A DNA stretch of 64,000 nt from Leucobacter salsicius M1-8 (lineage in GTDB: Bacteria > Actinomycetota > Actinomycetes > Actinomycetales > Microbacteriaceae). Numbering within the stretch: position 1 is the stretch's first letter; every line of letters starts with the position of its first letter. The notes beneath the pieces were generated by a model. That model saw only the letters and a program-made list of their open reading frames with translations, made no database searches and was not told the origin of the DNA. Both the position numbers and the translations under genes were made by a program. The DNA is taken from positions 1 through 64,000 of the forward strand of contig NZ_AOCN01000015.1 of the NCBI RefSeq assembly GCF_000350525.1, read 5' to 3'. Shown one piece after another: positions 50,164-59,351 of the stretch.

Positions 50164-52479
50164 CTAGCTCGCCACGCTCTTGAAGCGGCGCAGCCGCAGG
50201 CTGTTGCCCACCACGAACACGCTCGAAAACGCCATCGCGGCGCCCGCGATCATCGGGTTCAACAGGCCCAGCGCGGCGAGCGGAATCGCCGCCACGTTGT
50301 ACGCGAACGCCCAGAACAGGTTGCCCTTGATCGTGCTGAGCGTGCGGCGCGAGAGTCGGATCGCGTCGGCCGCACTGCGCAGGTCGCCCCGTACGAGTGT
50401 GATGTCGGCAGCTTCGATCGCGGCGTCGGTTCCCGTGCCCATTGCAAGGCCCAGGTCGGCCTGCGCGAGCGCGGCCGCATCGTTCACGCCGTCGCCGACC
50501 ATCGCGACGACGCGGCCCTCAGCCTGCAGCGCCTTGATGACGTCGACCTTGTCGCTCGGCAGCACCTCGGCGTGCACGTCGCCCGCCGCAATGCCGACCT
50601 CGGCGGCGACCTGTTCGGCCACGGCCCGGTTATCGCCGGTGAGCAGAATCGGGGTGAGCCCCAGCGCCTTGAGCTGCGCGATCGCCTCTGCGCTCGTCGG
50701 CTTCACGGTGTCCGCGACGGCGACGAGCCCGCGGGCCTCGCCGTCCCAGGCGACGTATGCGACGGTGCGGCCCAGCTGCTCGAGGCGCGCAAGCTCCGCG
50801 CGCAGCGCGGGATCCGGATCAATAGCCCAGTCGGCCAGCAGCGACTCACGCCCGACGAGCACCGCATGGCCCTCGACGATGCCCGAGACGCCCTTGCCCG
50901 CCGTGTTCTGGAAGTTCTCGACCGCGGGGAGCTGACCCGGCAGCGAGGATCCGAGCTCAAGCGCGGCACCGCGGGCGATGGCCTGCGCGATCGGGTGTTC
51001 GGAGGCGGCCTCGAGCGCGCCCGCGAGGCGCAGCAACTGGTCGCGTGCGACCCCGTCGGCGGCCACCGCATCGGTGAGCGTCATCTTGCCGCTCGTGACG
51101 GTGCCGGTCTTATCGAGTACGATGGTGTCGACGCGGCGCGTGGACTCGAGCACCTCGGGGCCCTTGATGAGTGTGCCGAGCTGGGCGCCGCGGCCCGTGC
51201 CGACGAGTAGCGCCGTGGGGGTGGCGAGGCCGAGCGCGCAGGGGCACGCGATGATCAGCACCGCGACGGCCGCGGTGAATGCGGCCGCGGGAGGGTTGCC
51301 GAGCGCGAGCCAGGTGACGAGGGTGCCGAGGGCGATGACGATCACGATCGGCACGAAGACGCCCGAGACGCGGTCGGCGAGGCGCTGTACCTCGGCCTTG
51401 CCCGACTGCGCGTCCTCCACCATCTGCGCCATGTGGGCGAGCTGCGTGTCGGCGCCGACTGCGGTGGCGCGTACGGTGATGCGGCCGCTCGTGGAGACGG
51501 TGCCGCCGGTGACCTGGTCACCCGCGGTCGCCTCGACGGGTACCGACTCGCCCGTGAGCATCGACGCGTCGATCGCGGTCGCGCCGTCGACGATCAGGCC
51601 GTCGGTGGCGATCTTTTCGCCGGGGCGCACCACAAACTCGTCGCCGACCGTGAGCTCGGCGACGGGAATGCGGGTTTCGGTGCCATCGCGCAGCACCGCG
51701 ACGTCCTTGGCGCCGACCTCGAGTAGGGCGCGCAGCGCGGCCCCGGCCTGTCGCTTCGAGCACTTCTCGAAGTAGCGGCCCGCGAGCAAGAACATGGTGA
51801 CGCCTGCCGCGACCTCGAGGTAGATGTTGGCGGTGCCGTCGTGACGGTTGATCGACAGCTCGAAGGCGTGCGTCATGCCTTTCTCGCCGGCTGTGCCGAG
51901 GAAGAGCGCGTAGAGCGACCACAGGTACGCGGCGCCCGTGCCGACCGACACGAGGGTGTCCATGGTCGCGGCGCCGTGGCGGGCGTTAATCCAGGCCGCG
52001 CGGTGGAACGGCCACGCCGCCCACACGATCACGGGGGAGCTGAGCGCCAGCACCGCCCACTGCCAGTACGTGAACTGAAAGATCGGAAACATCGAGATCA
52101 GAATCACCGGCACCGACAGCCAGATCGAGCCGATCAGGCGCTGGCGCAGGCTCGTGAGCTCGGAGTCGCTCGCGGCATCACCGCGTGCGGCCCCTGAATT
52201 CGATGCCGGATCGCCCCCCGCCGTGCCGGTCGGGGTTGAAGCCTGTGCCGCGGTCTGCGGGGGCGCGGGGAGCTCGGCGGTGTAGCCGGTCTTCTCGACC
52301 TCGGCGATGAGCAACTGCGGGTCGTACCCCTCGGGGGTATGTACGCGCGCCTTCTCGGTCGCGTAGTTGACCGACGCCTCGATGCCCTCGAGTTTGTTGA
52401 GCTTGCGTTCGATCCGGTTCGCGCAGGAGGCGCACGTCATTCCGCCGATTTCGAGGTCGAAGGTTTGGGGGAGTGACAT
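50164..52479 (-). CDS. copA: Copper-exporting P-type ATPase
   Basis: 771 residues. The N-terminal heavy-metal-binding domain has [13 protein letters not shown]; the transmembrane metal site is [16 protein letters not shown]; the phosphorylation motif is VLDKTGTVT; the nucleotide-binding HP motif is SEHPIAQAI; the hinge is [18 protein letters not shown] identifies a P1B-1 Cu(I) pump. It lies 66 bp downstream of copZ. A CsoR-type half-palindrome also occurs inside its 5' coding region (52325-52339). Confidence 0.96.
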   Translation of the reverse strand: MSLPQTFDLEIGGMTCASCANRIERKLNKLEGIEASVNYATEKARVHTPEGYDPQLLIAEVEKTGYTAELPAPPQTAAQASTPTGTAGGDPASNSGAARGDAASDSELTSLRQRLIGSIWLSVPVILISMFPIFQFTYWQWAVLALSSPVIVWAAWPFHRAAWINARHGAATMDTLVSVGTGAAYLWSLYALFLGTAGEKGMTHAFELSINRHDGTANIYLEVAAGVTMFLLAGRYFEKCSKRQAGAALRALLEVGAKDVAVLRDGTETRIPVAELTVGDEFVVRPGEKIATDGLIVDGATAIDASMLTGESVPVEATAGDQVTGGTVSTSGRITVRATAVGADTQLAHMAQMVEDAQSGKAEVQRLADRVSGVFVPIVIVIALGTLVTWLALGNPPAAAFTAAVAVLIIACPCALGLATPTALLVGTGRGAQLGTLIKGPEVLESTRRVDTIVLDKTGTVTSGKMTLTDAVAADGVARDQLLRLAGALEAASEHPIAQAIARGAALELGSSLPGQLPAVENFQNTAGKGVSGIVEGHAVLVGRESLLADWAIDPDPALRAELARLEQLGRTVAYVAWDGEARGLVAVADTVKPTSAEAIAQLKALGLTPILLTGDNRAVAEQVAAEVGIAAGDVHAEVLPSDKVDVIKALQAEGRVVAMVGDGVNDAAALAQADLGLAMGTGTDAAIEAADITLVRGDLRSAADAIRLSRRTLSTIKGNLFWAFAYNVAAIPLAALGLLNPMIAGAAMAFSSVFVVGNSLRLRRFKSVAS

Positions 52480-52545
52480 GTTGCCTTCCTAACGTGGGAC
52501 GTGTGGGGGTGGGGGATGTGTGGCGGGTGCTCGCCCGCCGGGTGG

Positions 52546-52758
52546 CTAACCGCGTACGGCGGCGTAGCCAGCCTCGTCGACGGCAGCGATAATGGCGGCA
52601 TCGTCGATGGGGGCCTCGTGGGTCACGCTGAGCTTGCCGGTCTTGGAGCTCACGGCGATCTCGGTGACTCCGGCGACCTCGCTCACTTCTTCGCGGACGG
52701 ACATCTCGCAGTGGCCGCACGTCATGCCGGTGACTTGGAATTCGGTGGTGGTGCTCAT
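52546..52758 (-). CDS. copZ: Copper chaperone CopZ (HMA domain)
   Basis: 70 residues, a single HMA fold with the Cu-binding motif GMTCGHCEMSV and the C-terminal VDEAGYAAV. It passes Cu(I) to CopA, encoded next. A CsoR-type operator lies 45-61 bp upstream of its start (minus strand). Confidence 0.95.
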   Translation of the reverse strand: MSTTTEFQVTGMTCGHCEMSVREEVSEVAGVTEIAVSSKTGKLSVTHEAPIDDAAIIAAVDEAGYAAVRG

Positions 52759-52802
52759 GGGGGCGCTCCTTAGGGTCGGATAGGTGCCGTGTGTAATTCA
52801 GC

Positions 52803-52819
52803 ATACCCCCCTGGGGTAT
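52803..52819. promoter_or_regulatory. CsoR-type copper operator
   Basis: ATACCCCCCTGGGGTAT, the G/C-tract-flanked-by-TA palindrome typical of actinobacterial CsoR sites, lies upstream of copZ-copA. No csoR gene is present in this window, so the repressor must be encoded elsewhere. Confidence 0.78.
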
Positions 52820-53005
52820 GTGAGTAAAGCGGAACCCCGACTTTTTGCGATCTCGCGCGTCGCGTCACCAAATTGTGACCATAAATTCCAGATCAATGGG
52901 TGTATCTCGAGGTGCAACTGGTTTTGGCCCCCCGAATTCACTAGCGTGAAGAGTGTTGGATTTGCTCCCCCAGGGCGCTCACGAGGCGTTCGGACAGGAA
53001 AACCC
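52820..53005 (+). promoter_or_regulatory. Upstream region of BCCT transporter gene
   Basis: No gene is recognised. CAGGAA before ATG 53006 is a modest ribosome site; the frame upstream to 52784 crosses the CsoR operator and is not supported. Confidence 0.4.
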
Positions 53006-55174
53006 ATGAAGCGTAAGCGCAGCTCAGACCGCGGCCAGTCACCGAACGGTGCGCCCCAGCCCACGGCCAAAATTCCCATCGGGGGCTTCGCGGGGGATCC
53101 AAATAGCCGCATCAAGCGGGTGATCAAGCGGGCCGCCGTGGTACCCGTTGCCCCGCACCCCGGACTCATCCCCGGCATCGGCGTCGAGCAGACCGGCGTC
53201 AGGTTTCCCACGAACAAGGCGGTCCTGGGCGGGGCCGTGGTGGTAACGCTCGGCGTCATCACGTGGGCATTTGTTGCCCCCGACAGCCTCGCTATCGCCG
53301 GATCCACCTCGCTCGCCTGGGTGACCACGAACTTTGGCTGGCTCTTTGGGGCGCTCGCCGTCGGCATCGCGATCTTCATGCTCGCCGTGGGCTACGGTCG
53401 TACGGGTGGCATTCGCCTGGGCGCCGACGACGAGGAACCCGAGTTCTCGACCACCTCGTGGATCTCGATGCTGTTCGCCGCGGGCCTCGGCATCGGGCTG
53501 TTGTTCTACGGGCCGCTCGAACCGCTGACCTACTATCTCGTCCCGGCACCCGGGCAGAGCGTGGAGGGCGGCACGACCGCGGCGGTGCTGCCCGCCATGG
53601 CGCAGACCATTCTGCACTGGGGCCCCATCGCGTGGGCCTTCTACGCCCTCGTGGGCGGCGCGATTGCCTACAGCGCGTACCGGCGCGGCCGCGCACCCCT
53701 CATCTCGGCGCTGTTCGAACCCGTGTTTCCCGGAGCGACGAACCGGGTGCTGGGCCGCCTGATCGACTTCTTCGCGATTATCGTGACCCTCTTTGGCACC
53801 GCGGTGTCGCTCGGCATCGGTGCGCTGCAGATTCAAAGCGGCTTCATGCTCGTGACCGGCCTGGGCGAACTGGGCAACATGTTTCTCATCGGCTCGATCG
53901 CGGTGCTCACGGCGTGCTTCATCGCCTCGGCGGTCTCGGGGGTCAAACGGGGGATCCGGCTCCTCTCCAATACCAACATGATTCTCACGGGATTCTTGGG
54001 CCTGTTCGTGCTCATTGCCGGGCCCACGGTCTACATCTTGAATTTCATGCCGACCTCGCTGATCGCGTTCTTTCAGGAGCTGGGCGGCATGCTCACACTG
54101 AATGCCAATGACGGCGACGAGGCGGTCGCGTTTCTGGGTTCGTGGACCACCTATTACTGGGCGTGGTGGGTGTCGTGGACCCCGTTCGTGGGCATGTTCA
54201 TCGCCAAGATTTCGCGCGGCCGCACGCTGCGCGAGTTCGTGACCACGGTCGTGCTCGTGCCCTCGGCGATCGTGGTTGCGTGGTTCGTTGTGTACGGCAG
54301 CACCGCGATCTGGCTGACGGCCCAGGGCGAGGATCTGCAGAGTGGCGGCACGAGCGAGGAGGTGCTGTTCCAGATGCTGCAGCGGCTGCCGCTGGGCATG
54401 GTGACCTCGGTGATCGCGATGGTGGCGGTCGTGATCTTCTTCGTCACCGCGGCCGATTCGGCCTCGATCGTGATGGCGTCGATGTCGCAGGGCGGCCGGC
54501 CCGAACCGTCGCGCTGGGTGACGATTCTGTGGGGCGTGCTGCTCGGCACGATCGCGATCGCGCTGCTGCTCGCGGGCGGCAAATCCGCGCTCTCGGGGCT
54601 GCAATCGCTCATGGTCGTGTCGGCGCTACCGTTCGCGTTCATCGTGATCGGCATCATGTATGCATGGGCGCAAGATCTGCGCACCGATCCCTACATCATT
54701 CGGCGCAAGTACGCGCGCGCCGCGATCGCGCAGGGCGTGCGCCGCGGCATCGACGAGTTCGGTGACGACTTCGTGTTTGGCGCGAGCGAGGTGCCGGCCG
54801 ACGAGGGAGCGGGAGCCGGCTTCGACAGCACCGATCCCGCGCTCACCGACTGGTACGTCGATGCCACGACCGGACCGATCGAGAAGGTCACCTCCGAGGA
54901 CGTGCGGCGCACCCTCGAGCCAGGCCATATCCAGCCGCGGGGCGAGCATGTGCCGGATCGCGCCGCCTCTGGCGAGGCGTCGCAGGTCGTGGGCGAGCGG
55001 GTGGTGCGCCCCGAGCCCGTGGTGTCAGAGGCGTCAGATGCTGAGGATCCCGGGGTCGAGCAGTCTGGGCCCGAGGAGCCCGAGTTTGGAACCGCAGGCG
55101 ACACCGAGGCGCCCCGCCGCGCGCCGCGACACGGGGCGGGTGAACCCGATCCCGGAGAGGGGCTACCCGGGTAA
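53006..55174 (+). CDS. BCCT-family transporter (betaine/choline/carnitine)
   Basis: 722 residues from ATG 53006. A basic N-terminus of about 75 residues is followed by twelve transmembrane segments. The glycine-rich AAGLGIGLLFYGPLEPLTYY is the sodium-site/GxGxG region, and TTYYWAWWVSWTPFVGMFIA with KISRGRTLREF is the family signature. A hydrophilic, Glu/Pro-rich C-terminal tail of about 170 residues may sense osmotic state, as in BetP. It imports compatible solutes with Na+ or H+. Confidence 0.93.
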   Translation: MKRKRSSDRGQSPNGAPQPTAKIPIGGFAGDPNSRIKRVIKRAAVVPVAPHPGLIPGIGVEQTGVRFPTNKAVLGGAVVVTLGVITWAFVAPDSLAIAGSTSLAWVTTNFGWLFGALAVGIAIFMLAVGYGRTGGIRLGADDEEPEFSTTSWISMLFAAGLGIGLLFYGPLEPLTYYLVPAPGQSVEGGTTAAVLPAMAQTILHWGPIAWAFYALVGGAIAYSAYRRGRAPLISALFEPVFPGATNRVLGRLIDFFAIIVTLFGTAVSLGIGALQIQSGFMLVTGLGELGNMFLIGSIAVLTACFIASAVSGVKRGIRLLSNTNMILTGFLGLFVLIAGPTVYILNFMPTSLIAFFQELGGMLTLNANDGDEAVAFLGSWTTYYWAWWVSWTPFVGMFIAKISRGRTLREFVTTVVLVPSAIVVAWFVVYGSTAIWLTAQGEDLQSGGTSEEVLFQMLQRLPLGMVTSVIAMVAVVIFFVTAADSASIVMASMSQGGRPEPSRWVTILWGVLLGTIAIALLLAGGKSALSGLQSLMVVSALPFAFIVIGIMYAWAQDLRTDPYIIRRKYARAAIAQGVRRGIDEFGDDFVFGASEVPADEGAGAGFDSTDPALTDWYVDATTGPIEKVTSEDVRRTLEPGHIQPRGEHVPDRAASGEASQVVGERVVRPEPVVSEASDAEDPGVEQSGPEEPEFGTAGDTEAPRRAPRHGAGEPDPGEGLPG

Positions 55175-55209
55175 CGCCCGCCTCTCCCACCACCCGATAC
55201 GCTAGAGCC

Positions 55210-56442
55210 ATGAATACAGCGGCGCTGACCATCGGCTTTGTGATGCTGCACACCTCGCCGCTCGATATCCCGGGCACCAAGGATGCTGGCGGCATGAACG
55301 TGGTCGTGCGTGCGCAGGCCGAGGCGCTTGCGCGCGCTGGCCATGACGTGCGCATCTACACGCGCCGCAGCGACGAGGAGTCGCCCGCGAGGGTCGAGGT
55401 CGAGCCGGGACTCGTGGTCATCCACCTCGACGCCGGCCCCGCGCGGCTGCTCGCAAAGGGTGAGCACGAGGCCGTCATGGACGATTTCGGTCACCGGCTC
55501 GACGAGGCACTCGAGGGCGACTCAGTTGACCTACTGCACGCCGAGCACTGGTTCTCTGGCATTGCCGCCCTGTCGGTGGCGCGCGGACGTGGTATCCCGC
55601 TCGTGCAGAGCTACCACTCAATTGCCGCCGAGCCTGACTCGCCGCTCACCGATGGCGAGCGTCCCGAGTCGCCCGGGCGGCTCGCGGGCGAGAAGCTCCT
55701 CGCCCACGAGGCTGATCTGGTGATCGCGGTGAGCGAGGCCGAGCGGCAGACGGTTATTGAGCGGCTGGGCGGCGATCCGGATCGCATTCGCGTGGTGCCC
55801 CTGGGCGTCGATACCGAGCTGTTCCACCCGTGCGTTACCGAGGAGTGCGCCGATCAGCGTGACTGGATCGGCCGCGGCGGCCGCCCCGAGGTCATCATGG
55901 TCGGTCGACTGCATCCCCTCAAGGGATTCGACCTGATTATTGACGCAATGGCACTGCTGCCCGCGGACGCTCGCCCGGCGCTGCGCGTCGTCGGTGCGCC
56001 GCCGCCCGATGGGGACGCATATGCGCGCGGCCTGCACGAGGCCGCGGCTAACGCCAGCATGCTCGGCACGACCTCGTTTGACGGTGCCCTGCGCCGGTCA
56101 GAGCTGGCCGAGCGTATTCGGGCCGCCGCGCTGATGGTGGTGCCCTCGCACTCCGAGACGTTTGGGCTCGTGGCGCTCGAGGCAGCCGCATCTGGCGTGC
56201 CCGTGATCGCGCGCGCCACCGGAGGCTTGCGTGAGGCCGTCGATGATGGCGTCACGGGCCTACTGATCTCGGGCGACGACCCGCAGGTCTGGGCGACCGC
56301 AATCGCTGAGCTGCTCGCCGACACCGAGCGGCTGGAGCGCATGGGTCGCGCTTCGCGCGAGCACGCCCTCGAAAGCAGCTGGGCGTCGTCTGCCGACCGG
56401 CTCATCGAGGCCTACTCGGTGGCCTGCCGCAACCGGAAGTAG
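55210..56442 (+). CDS. GT4 glycosyltransferase, MshA-like
   Basis: 410 residues. GT-B fold: TSPLDIPGTKDAGGMNVVV and LARAGHDVRIYTR in the acceptor half; VVPLGVDTELFHP, MVGRLHPLKGFDLIIDAM, then PSHSETFGLVALEAAASGVP and GGLREAVDDGVTGLL in the donor half. This is the MshA-type pattern (UDP-GlcNAc to inositol phosphate, first step of mycothiol), but related GT4 enzymes share it. TACGCT 6 nt before the ATG indicates a leaderless start. The adjacent inositol cluster and the PIG-L gene at 27564 fit the mycothiol idea. Confidence 0.85.
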   Translation: MNTAALTIGFVMLHTSPLDIPGTKDAGGMNVVVRAQAEALARAGHDVRIYTRRSDEESPARVEVEPGLVVIHLDAGPARLLAKGEHEAVMDDFGHRLDEALEGDSVDLLHAEHWFSGIAALSVARGRGIPLVQSYHSIAAEPDSPLTDGERPESPGRLAGEKLLAHEADLVIAVSEAERQTVIERLGGDPDRIRVVPLGVDTELFHPCVTEECADQRDWIGRGGRPEVIMVGRLHPLKGFDLIIDAMALLPADARPALRVVGAPPPDGDAYARGLHEAAANASMLGTTSFDGALRRSELAERIRAAALMVVPSHSETFGLVALEAAASGVPVIARATGGLREAVDDGVTGLLISGDDPQVWATAIAELLADTERLERMGRASREHALESSWASSADRLIEAYSVACRNRK

Positions 56443-56462
56443 GAAGCGGCTCGAGGTGACGC

Positions 56463-57221
56463 CTACCGCGCGACGAGCGTGGTCGAGAACGAGTAGAGAT
56501 CCGGGCGATAGCAGTGGTGCCCGGCCTCGATCACGCGACCGCCCTGGTCAAACGCGACGCGATCCATGGTGAGCAGCGGGCTGCCCTTCGGGATATCGAG
56601 GAGCTCGTGCTCGTCGCCCTGGGTGCGCCGCGCTCCGATCGTCTGGTTGGCGATCTTGATGGTGACGCCGCGGGCGCGCAGCATCTCGTAGAGCCCCTTG
56701 TTCTCGAGGTGCTCCGCGGTGATGTCGGCGAACTCGGGGGGCAGCAGGTTCTCGAGCACGGCCATGGGGGTGCCGTCGGCGCTGCGCAGGCGGCGAATGC
56801 GGGTGATCTCGGTGCCCGGATCCACGTTGAGCAACTGCGCAGTCTGCGCATCAGCGGGTACGCGCTCGAGCGAAAGTACGCGGGTAGAGGGCTTGATGCC
56901 GCTGTGGCTGAGGTCCTCGTGCAGGCTCGTGAGCTCGACAGGGCGACTCACGCGCGCCTGCACTACCTGGGTGCCGATGCCGCGGCGGCGCACCAGCAGA
57001 CCCTTGTCGACGAGCTCCTGGATCGCACGGCGCACGGTGGGGCGCGAGAGACCCAATTTCTCGCCGATTGAGATCTCGTTCTCGAGTCGGGCGCCCGAGG
57101 GGATCACTCCCTCGCGGATCGCGCGCTCGAGTCGGCTCGAGATTTGGTAGTAGAGGGGGACCGGACCAGTGCGGTCCAGGTCGGTGAATAGCTCTGCGGG
57201 CCAGACGGGCTCGGTGCTCAT
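56463..57221 (-). CDS. GntR-family regulator (HutC/UTRA subfamily), likely IolR
   Basis: 252 residues; AGGAG lies 7 nt before ATG 57221. The winged HTH (ENEISIGEKLGLSRPTVRRA) occupies about 10-75, followed by a UTRA ligand domain (about 95-240, ending RPDLYSFSTTLVAR). It is divergent from iolC, with two IolR-like boxes between. It probably represses the inositol genes in the absence of inositol or a pathway intermediate. Confidence 0.9.
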   Translation of the reverse strand: MSTEPVWPAELFTDLDRTGPVPLYYQISSRLERAIREGVIPSGARLENEISIGEKLGLSRPTVRRAIQELVDKGLLVRRRGIGTQVVQARVSRPVELTSLHEDLSHSGIKPSTRVLSLERVPADAQTAQLLNVDPGTEITRIRRLRSADGTPMAVLENLLPPEFADITAEHLENKGLYEMLRARGVTIKIANQTIGARRTQGDEHELLDIPKGSPLLTMDRVAFDQGGRVIEAGHHCYRPDLYSFSTTLVAR

Positions 57222-57272
57222 AAAGTGCTCCTAGGGCAAGCAGCACGGCGCCGGGCTGCTCTATTGATGCAA

Positions 57273-57344
57273 TGTGATGACAACATTACAGCCAATCGAG
57301 GAATACCCATGCCCTCACGGCCCCTTCGTGCTATTGTTAGGACA
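57273..57344. promoter_or_regulatory. Two IolR-like operator boxes between gntR and iolC
   Basis: TGTTAGGACA (57335-57344) is TGTCCTAACA on the minus strand, a full match to the KGWCHTRACA motif I recall for IolR of Corynebacterium glutamicum. TGTGATGACA (57273-57282) matches with one mismatch. The first box overlaps a likely iolC -10 (TATTGT). Confidence 0.6.
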
Positions 57345-57395
57345 AATGCAGCGGCGCGTCTGGCGCCGCATCGCGCAAAGAAAGGCGGCGGCTGA

Positions 57396-58355
57396 ATGTC
57401 GGAACAACGGCGTCCTGATGACGTGCTAGTGATGGGGCGCCTCGGCGTCGATGTATACCCGCTGCAGAGCGGTGTGGGGCTCGAGGATGTTACGAGCTTC
57501 GGAAAGTACCTCGGCGGCAGCGCCGCGAACGTGTCAGTCGCCGCGGCGAAGTACGGCCGCAAGAGCGCACTGATCTCACGCGTGGGTGACGACCCCTTCG
57601 GGCGCTACCTGCTGCGCGAGCTCGATCGCCTCGGCGTCGACCCCCGCGAGGTAAAGACCGACCCGCAGTACAAGACACCCATCACGTTCTGCGAGATCTT
57701 CCCGCCCGATGACTTTCCGCTCTATTTCTACCGCGAGCCCAAGGCTCCGGATCTCGAGATCGCTCCCGAGGATCTCGACGAGGAAGCGATTCAGGCCGCC
57801 AAGATCCTGTGGCTCACGGTCACCGGTCTGAGCCAGGAGCCCAGCCGCGCGGCACACCACGCGGCGCTCGCCGCCCGCGGCCGCCGCGCGCACACGATCC
57901 TCGATCTCGACTACCGCCCCATGTTCTGGGAGCACCCCGAAGAGGCGAGCGCCCAGGTGGCCCAGGCGCTTGAGGGTGTCACGGTCGCGGTGGGCAACAA
58001 GGAGGAGTGCGAGGTCGCGGTCGGCGAGACCGATCCGGATCGCGCCGCAGATGCCCTGCTCGAGCGCGGCATCGAACTCGCAATCGTGAAGCAGGGACCC
58101 AAGGGCGTCATGGCGAAGACGCGCGACGAGCGCGTCGAGGTGCCGCCCCACTTTGTTGACGTCGTCAACGGTCTCGGCTCAGGCGATGCCTTCGGCGGCG
58201 CGCTCTGCCACGGACTGCTTGAAGGCTGGGGCCTCGAGCGTATTCTCCAGTTCGCGAACGTGGCTGGCGCGATCGTCGCGACCCGCCTGGAATGCTCGAC
58301 GGCGATGCCCACTGCCGCAGAGATCGAAGAAGTACTGAAGGGATCGGCCGCATGA
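57396..58355 (+). CDS. iolC: 5-dehydro-2-deoxygluconokinase
   Basis: 319 residues. PfkB-family carbohydrate kinase: FGKYLGGSAANVSVAAAKYG near the N-terminus (sugar site) and the C-terminal VNGLGSGDAFGGAL with the catalytic Asp. It phosphorylates 5-dehydro-2-deoxy-D-gluconate in inositol catabolism. It is the first gene of the iol operon and overlaps the next by 4 nt. Confidence 0.93.
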   Translation: MSEQRRPDDVLVMGRLGVDVYPLQSGVGLEDVTSFGKYLGGSAANVSVAAAKYGRKSALISRVGDDPFGRYLLRELDRLGVDPREVKTDPQYKTPITFCEIFPPDDFPLYFYREPKAPDLEIAPEDLDEEAIQAAKILWLTVTGLSQEPSRAAHHAALAARGRRAHTILDLDYRPMFWEHPEEASAQVAQALEGVTVAVGNKEECEVAVGETDPDRAADALLERGIELAIVKQGPKGVMAKTRDERVEVPPHFVDVVNGLGSGDAFGGALCHGLLEGWGLERILQFANVAGAIVATRLECSTAMPTAAEIEEVLKGSAA

Positions 58356-59251
58356 CGCTCGACAGTCCCACCATCGACTTCGCTGCGCTGCGCGACCTGC
58401 GCGCCTCAGCACCCGGCACGATCGCCCAGAAGCTCGCGACGCGTAAGAAGCGCGACGTCATTCAGGGCGACGGCCGCCTCTTCATCGTCGCCGCCGACCA
58501 CCCGGCCCGCGGCGCGATCGCGGTCGGCTCGAACCCCACCGCTATGGCGAACCGTTACGACCTGCTCGAGCGCATGGCAATCGCCCTGTCGCGCCCCGGC
58601 GTCGACGGCGTGCTCGGCACTCCCGACATTATCGACGACCTCGCGGCGCTCGGTCTGCTCGACGACAAGATCGTCGTCGGCTCGATGAACCGCGGCGGCC
58701 TGCGCGGCGCGAGCTTCGAGCTCGACGACCGCTACACCGCCTACGACATCAACTCGATGGTGCGCGACGGTCTCGACTTCGCGAAGACGCTCATTCGCGT
58801 TGACCTGAATGACGCCGGCACCGCGTCAACGCTCGAGGCCACGGCCCGCGCGGTTGACTCAGCCGCGGCGGCCCAGCTGCCCATCATGCTTGAGCCCTTC
58901 ATGAGCCGCCGCGTCGACGGCAAGGTCATTAACGACCTGAGCGCAGAGGCCGTGATCCTCTCGACCGCGATCGCCTCGGGCCTCGGCAACTCGAGCGCCT
59001 ACACGTGGATGAAGCTTCCCGTCGTGCCCGACATGGAGCGCGTCATGGAGGCGACCACGATGCCCACGCTGCTGCTCGGCGGCGACAACGGCGGCGACCC
59101 TGATGAGACCTTCGCGGCCTGGGAAAGCGCGCTCGCGCTGCCAGGCGTGCGCGGCCTCACTGTCGGCCGCACGCTGCTCTACCCCGCCGATGGCGACGTC
59201 GCCCAGGCCGTCGACACCGCGGCACGGCTCGTGCATACTGGCCTGGCCTAA
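58352..59251 (+). CDS. DeoC/LacD-like aldolase of inositol catabolism (Cgl0158 type)
   Basis: 299 residues from ATG 58352 (GAAGGGA upstream). A (beta/alpha)8 protein: LFIVAADHPARGAIAVG, GVDGVLGTPDIIDDLAALG, VVGSMNRGGLRGASFELDD and LLLGGDNGGDPDETFA. Actinobacterial iol operons encode this enzyme where Bacillus has iolJ. It is expected to split 2-deoxy-5-keto-gluconate 6-phosphate into DHAP and malonate semialdehyde; that assignment is from context. Confidence 0.85.
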   Translation: MTLDSPTIDFAALRDLRASAPGTIAQKLATRKKRDVIQGDGRLFIVAADHPARGAIAVGSNPTAMANRYDLLERMAIALSRPGVDGVLGTPDIIDDLAALGLLDDKIVVGSMNRGGLRGASFELDDRYTAYDINSMVRDGLDFAKTLIRVDLNDAGTASTLEATARAVDSAAAAQLPIMLEPFMSRRVDGKVINDLSAEAVILSTAIASGLGNSSAYTWMKLPVVPDMERVMEATTMPTLLLGGDNGGDPDETFAAWESALALPGVRGLTVGRTLLYPADGDVAQAVDTAARLVHTGLA

Positions 59252-59270
59252 GCTCCTTCCTAATTTCTTT

Positions 59271-59317
59271 CCGGATCGCGGCCCGCAGGCGCCCTGCGCC
59301 GTGCGGGCCCGATCCGG
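59271..59317. repeat. Hairpin between aldolase gene and iolA
   Basis: The arms CCGGATCG-C-GGCCCGCA and TGCGGGCCCGATCCGG have one bulged C. They may mark an RNA-processing or partial-termination point inside the operon. Confidence 0.6.
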
Positions 59318-59351
59318 CACCCCACAGATTCACTCGAGAGAGGCAACGAAT

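Noticed and set aside
53039-54604. 521-residue antisense frame within the BCCT gene
   Set aside because: Its translation is His/Arg/Glu-rich low complexity with no domain, while the sense strand encodes a clear BCCT transporter.
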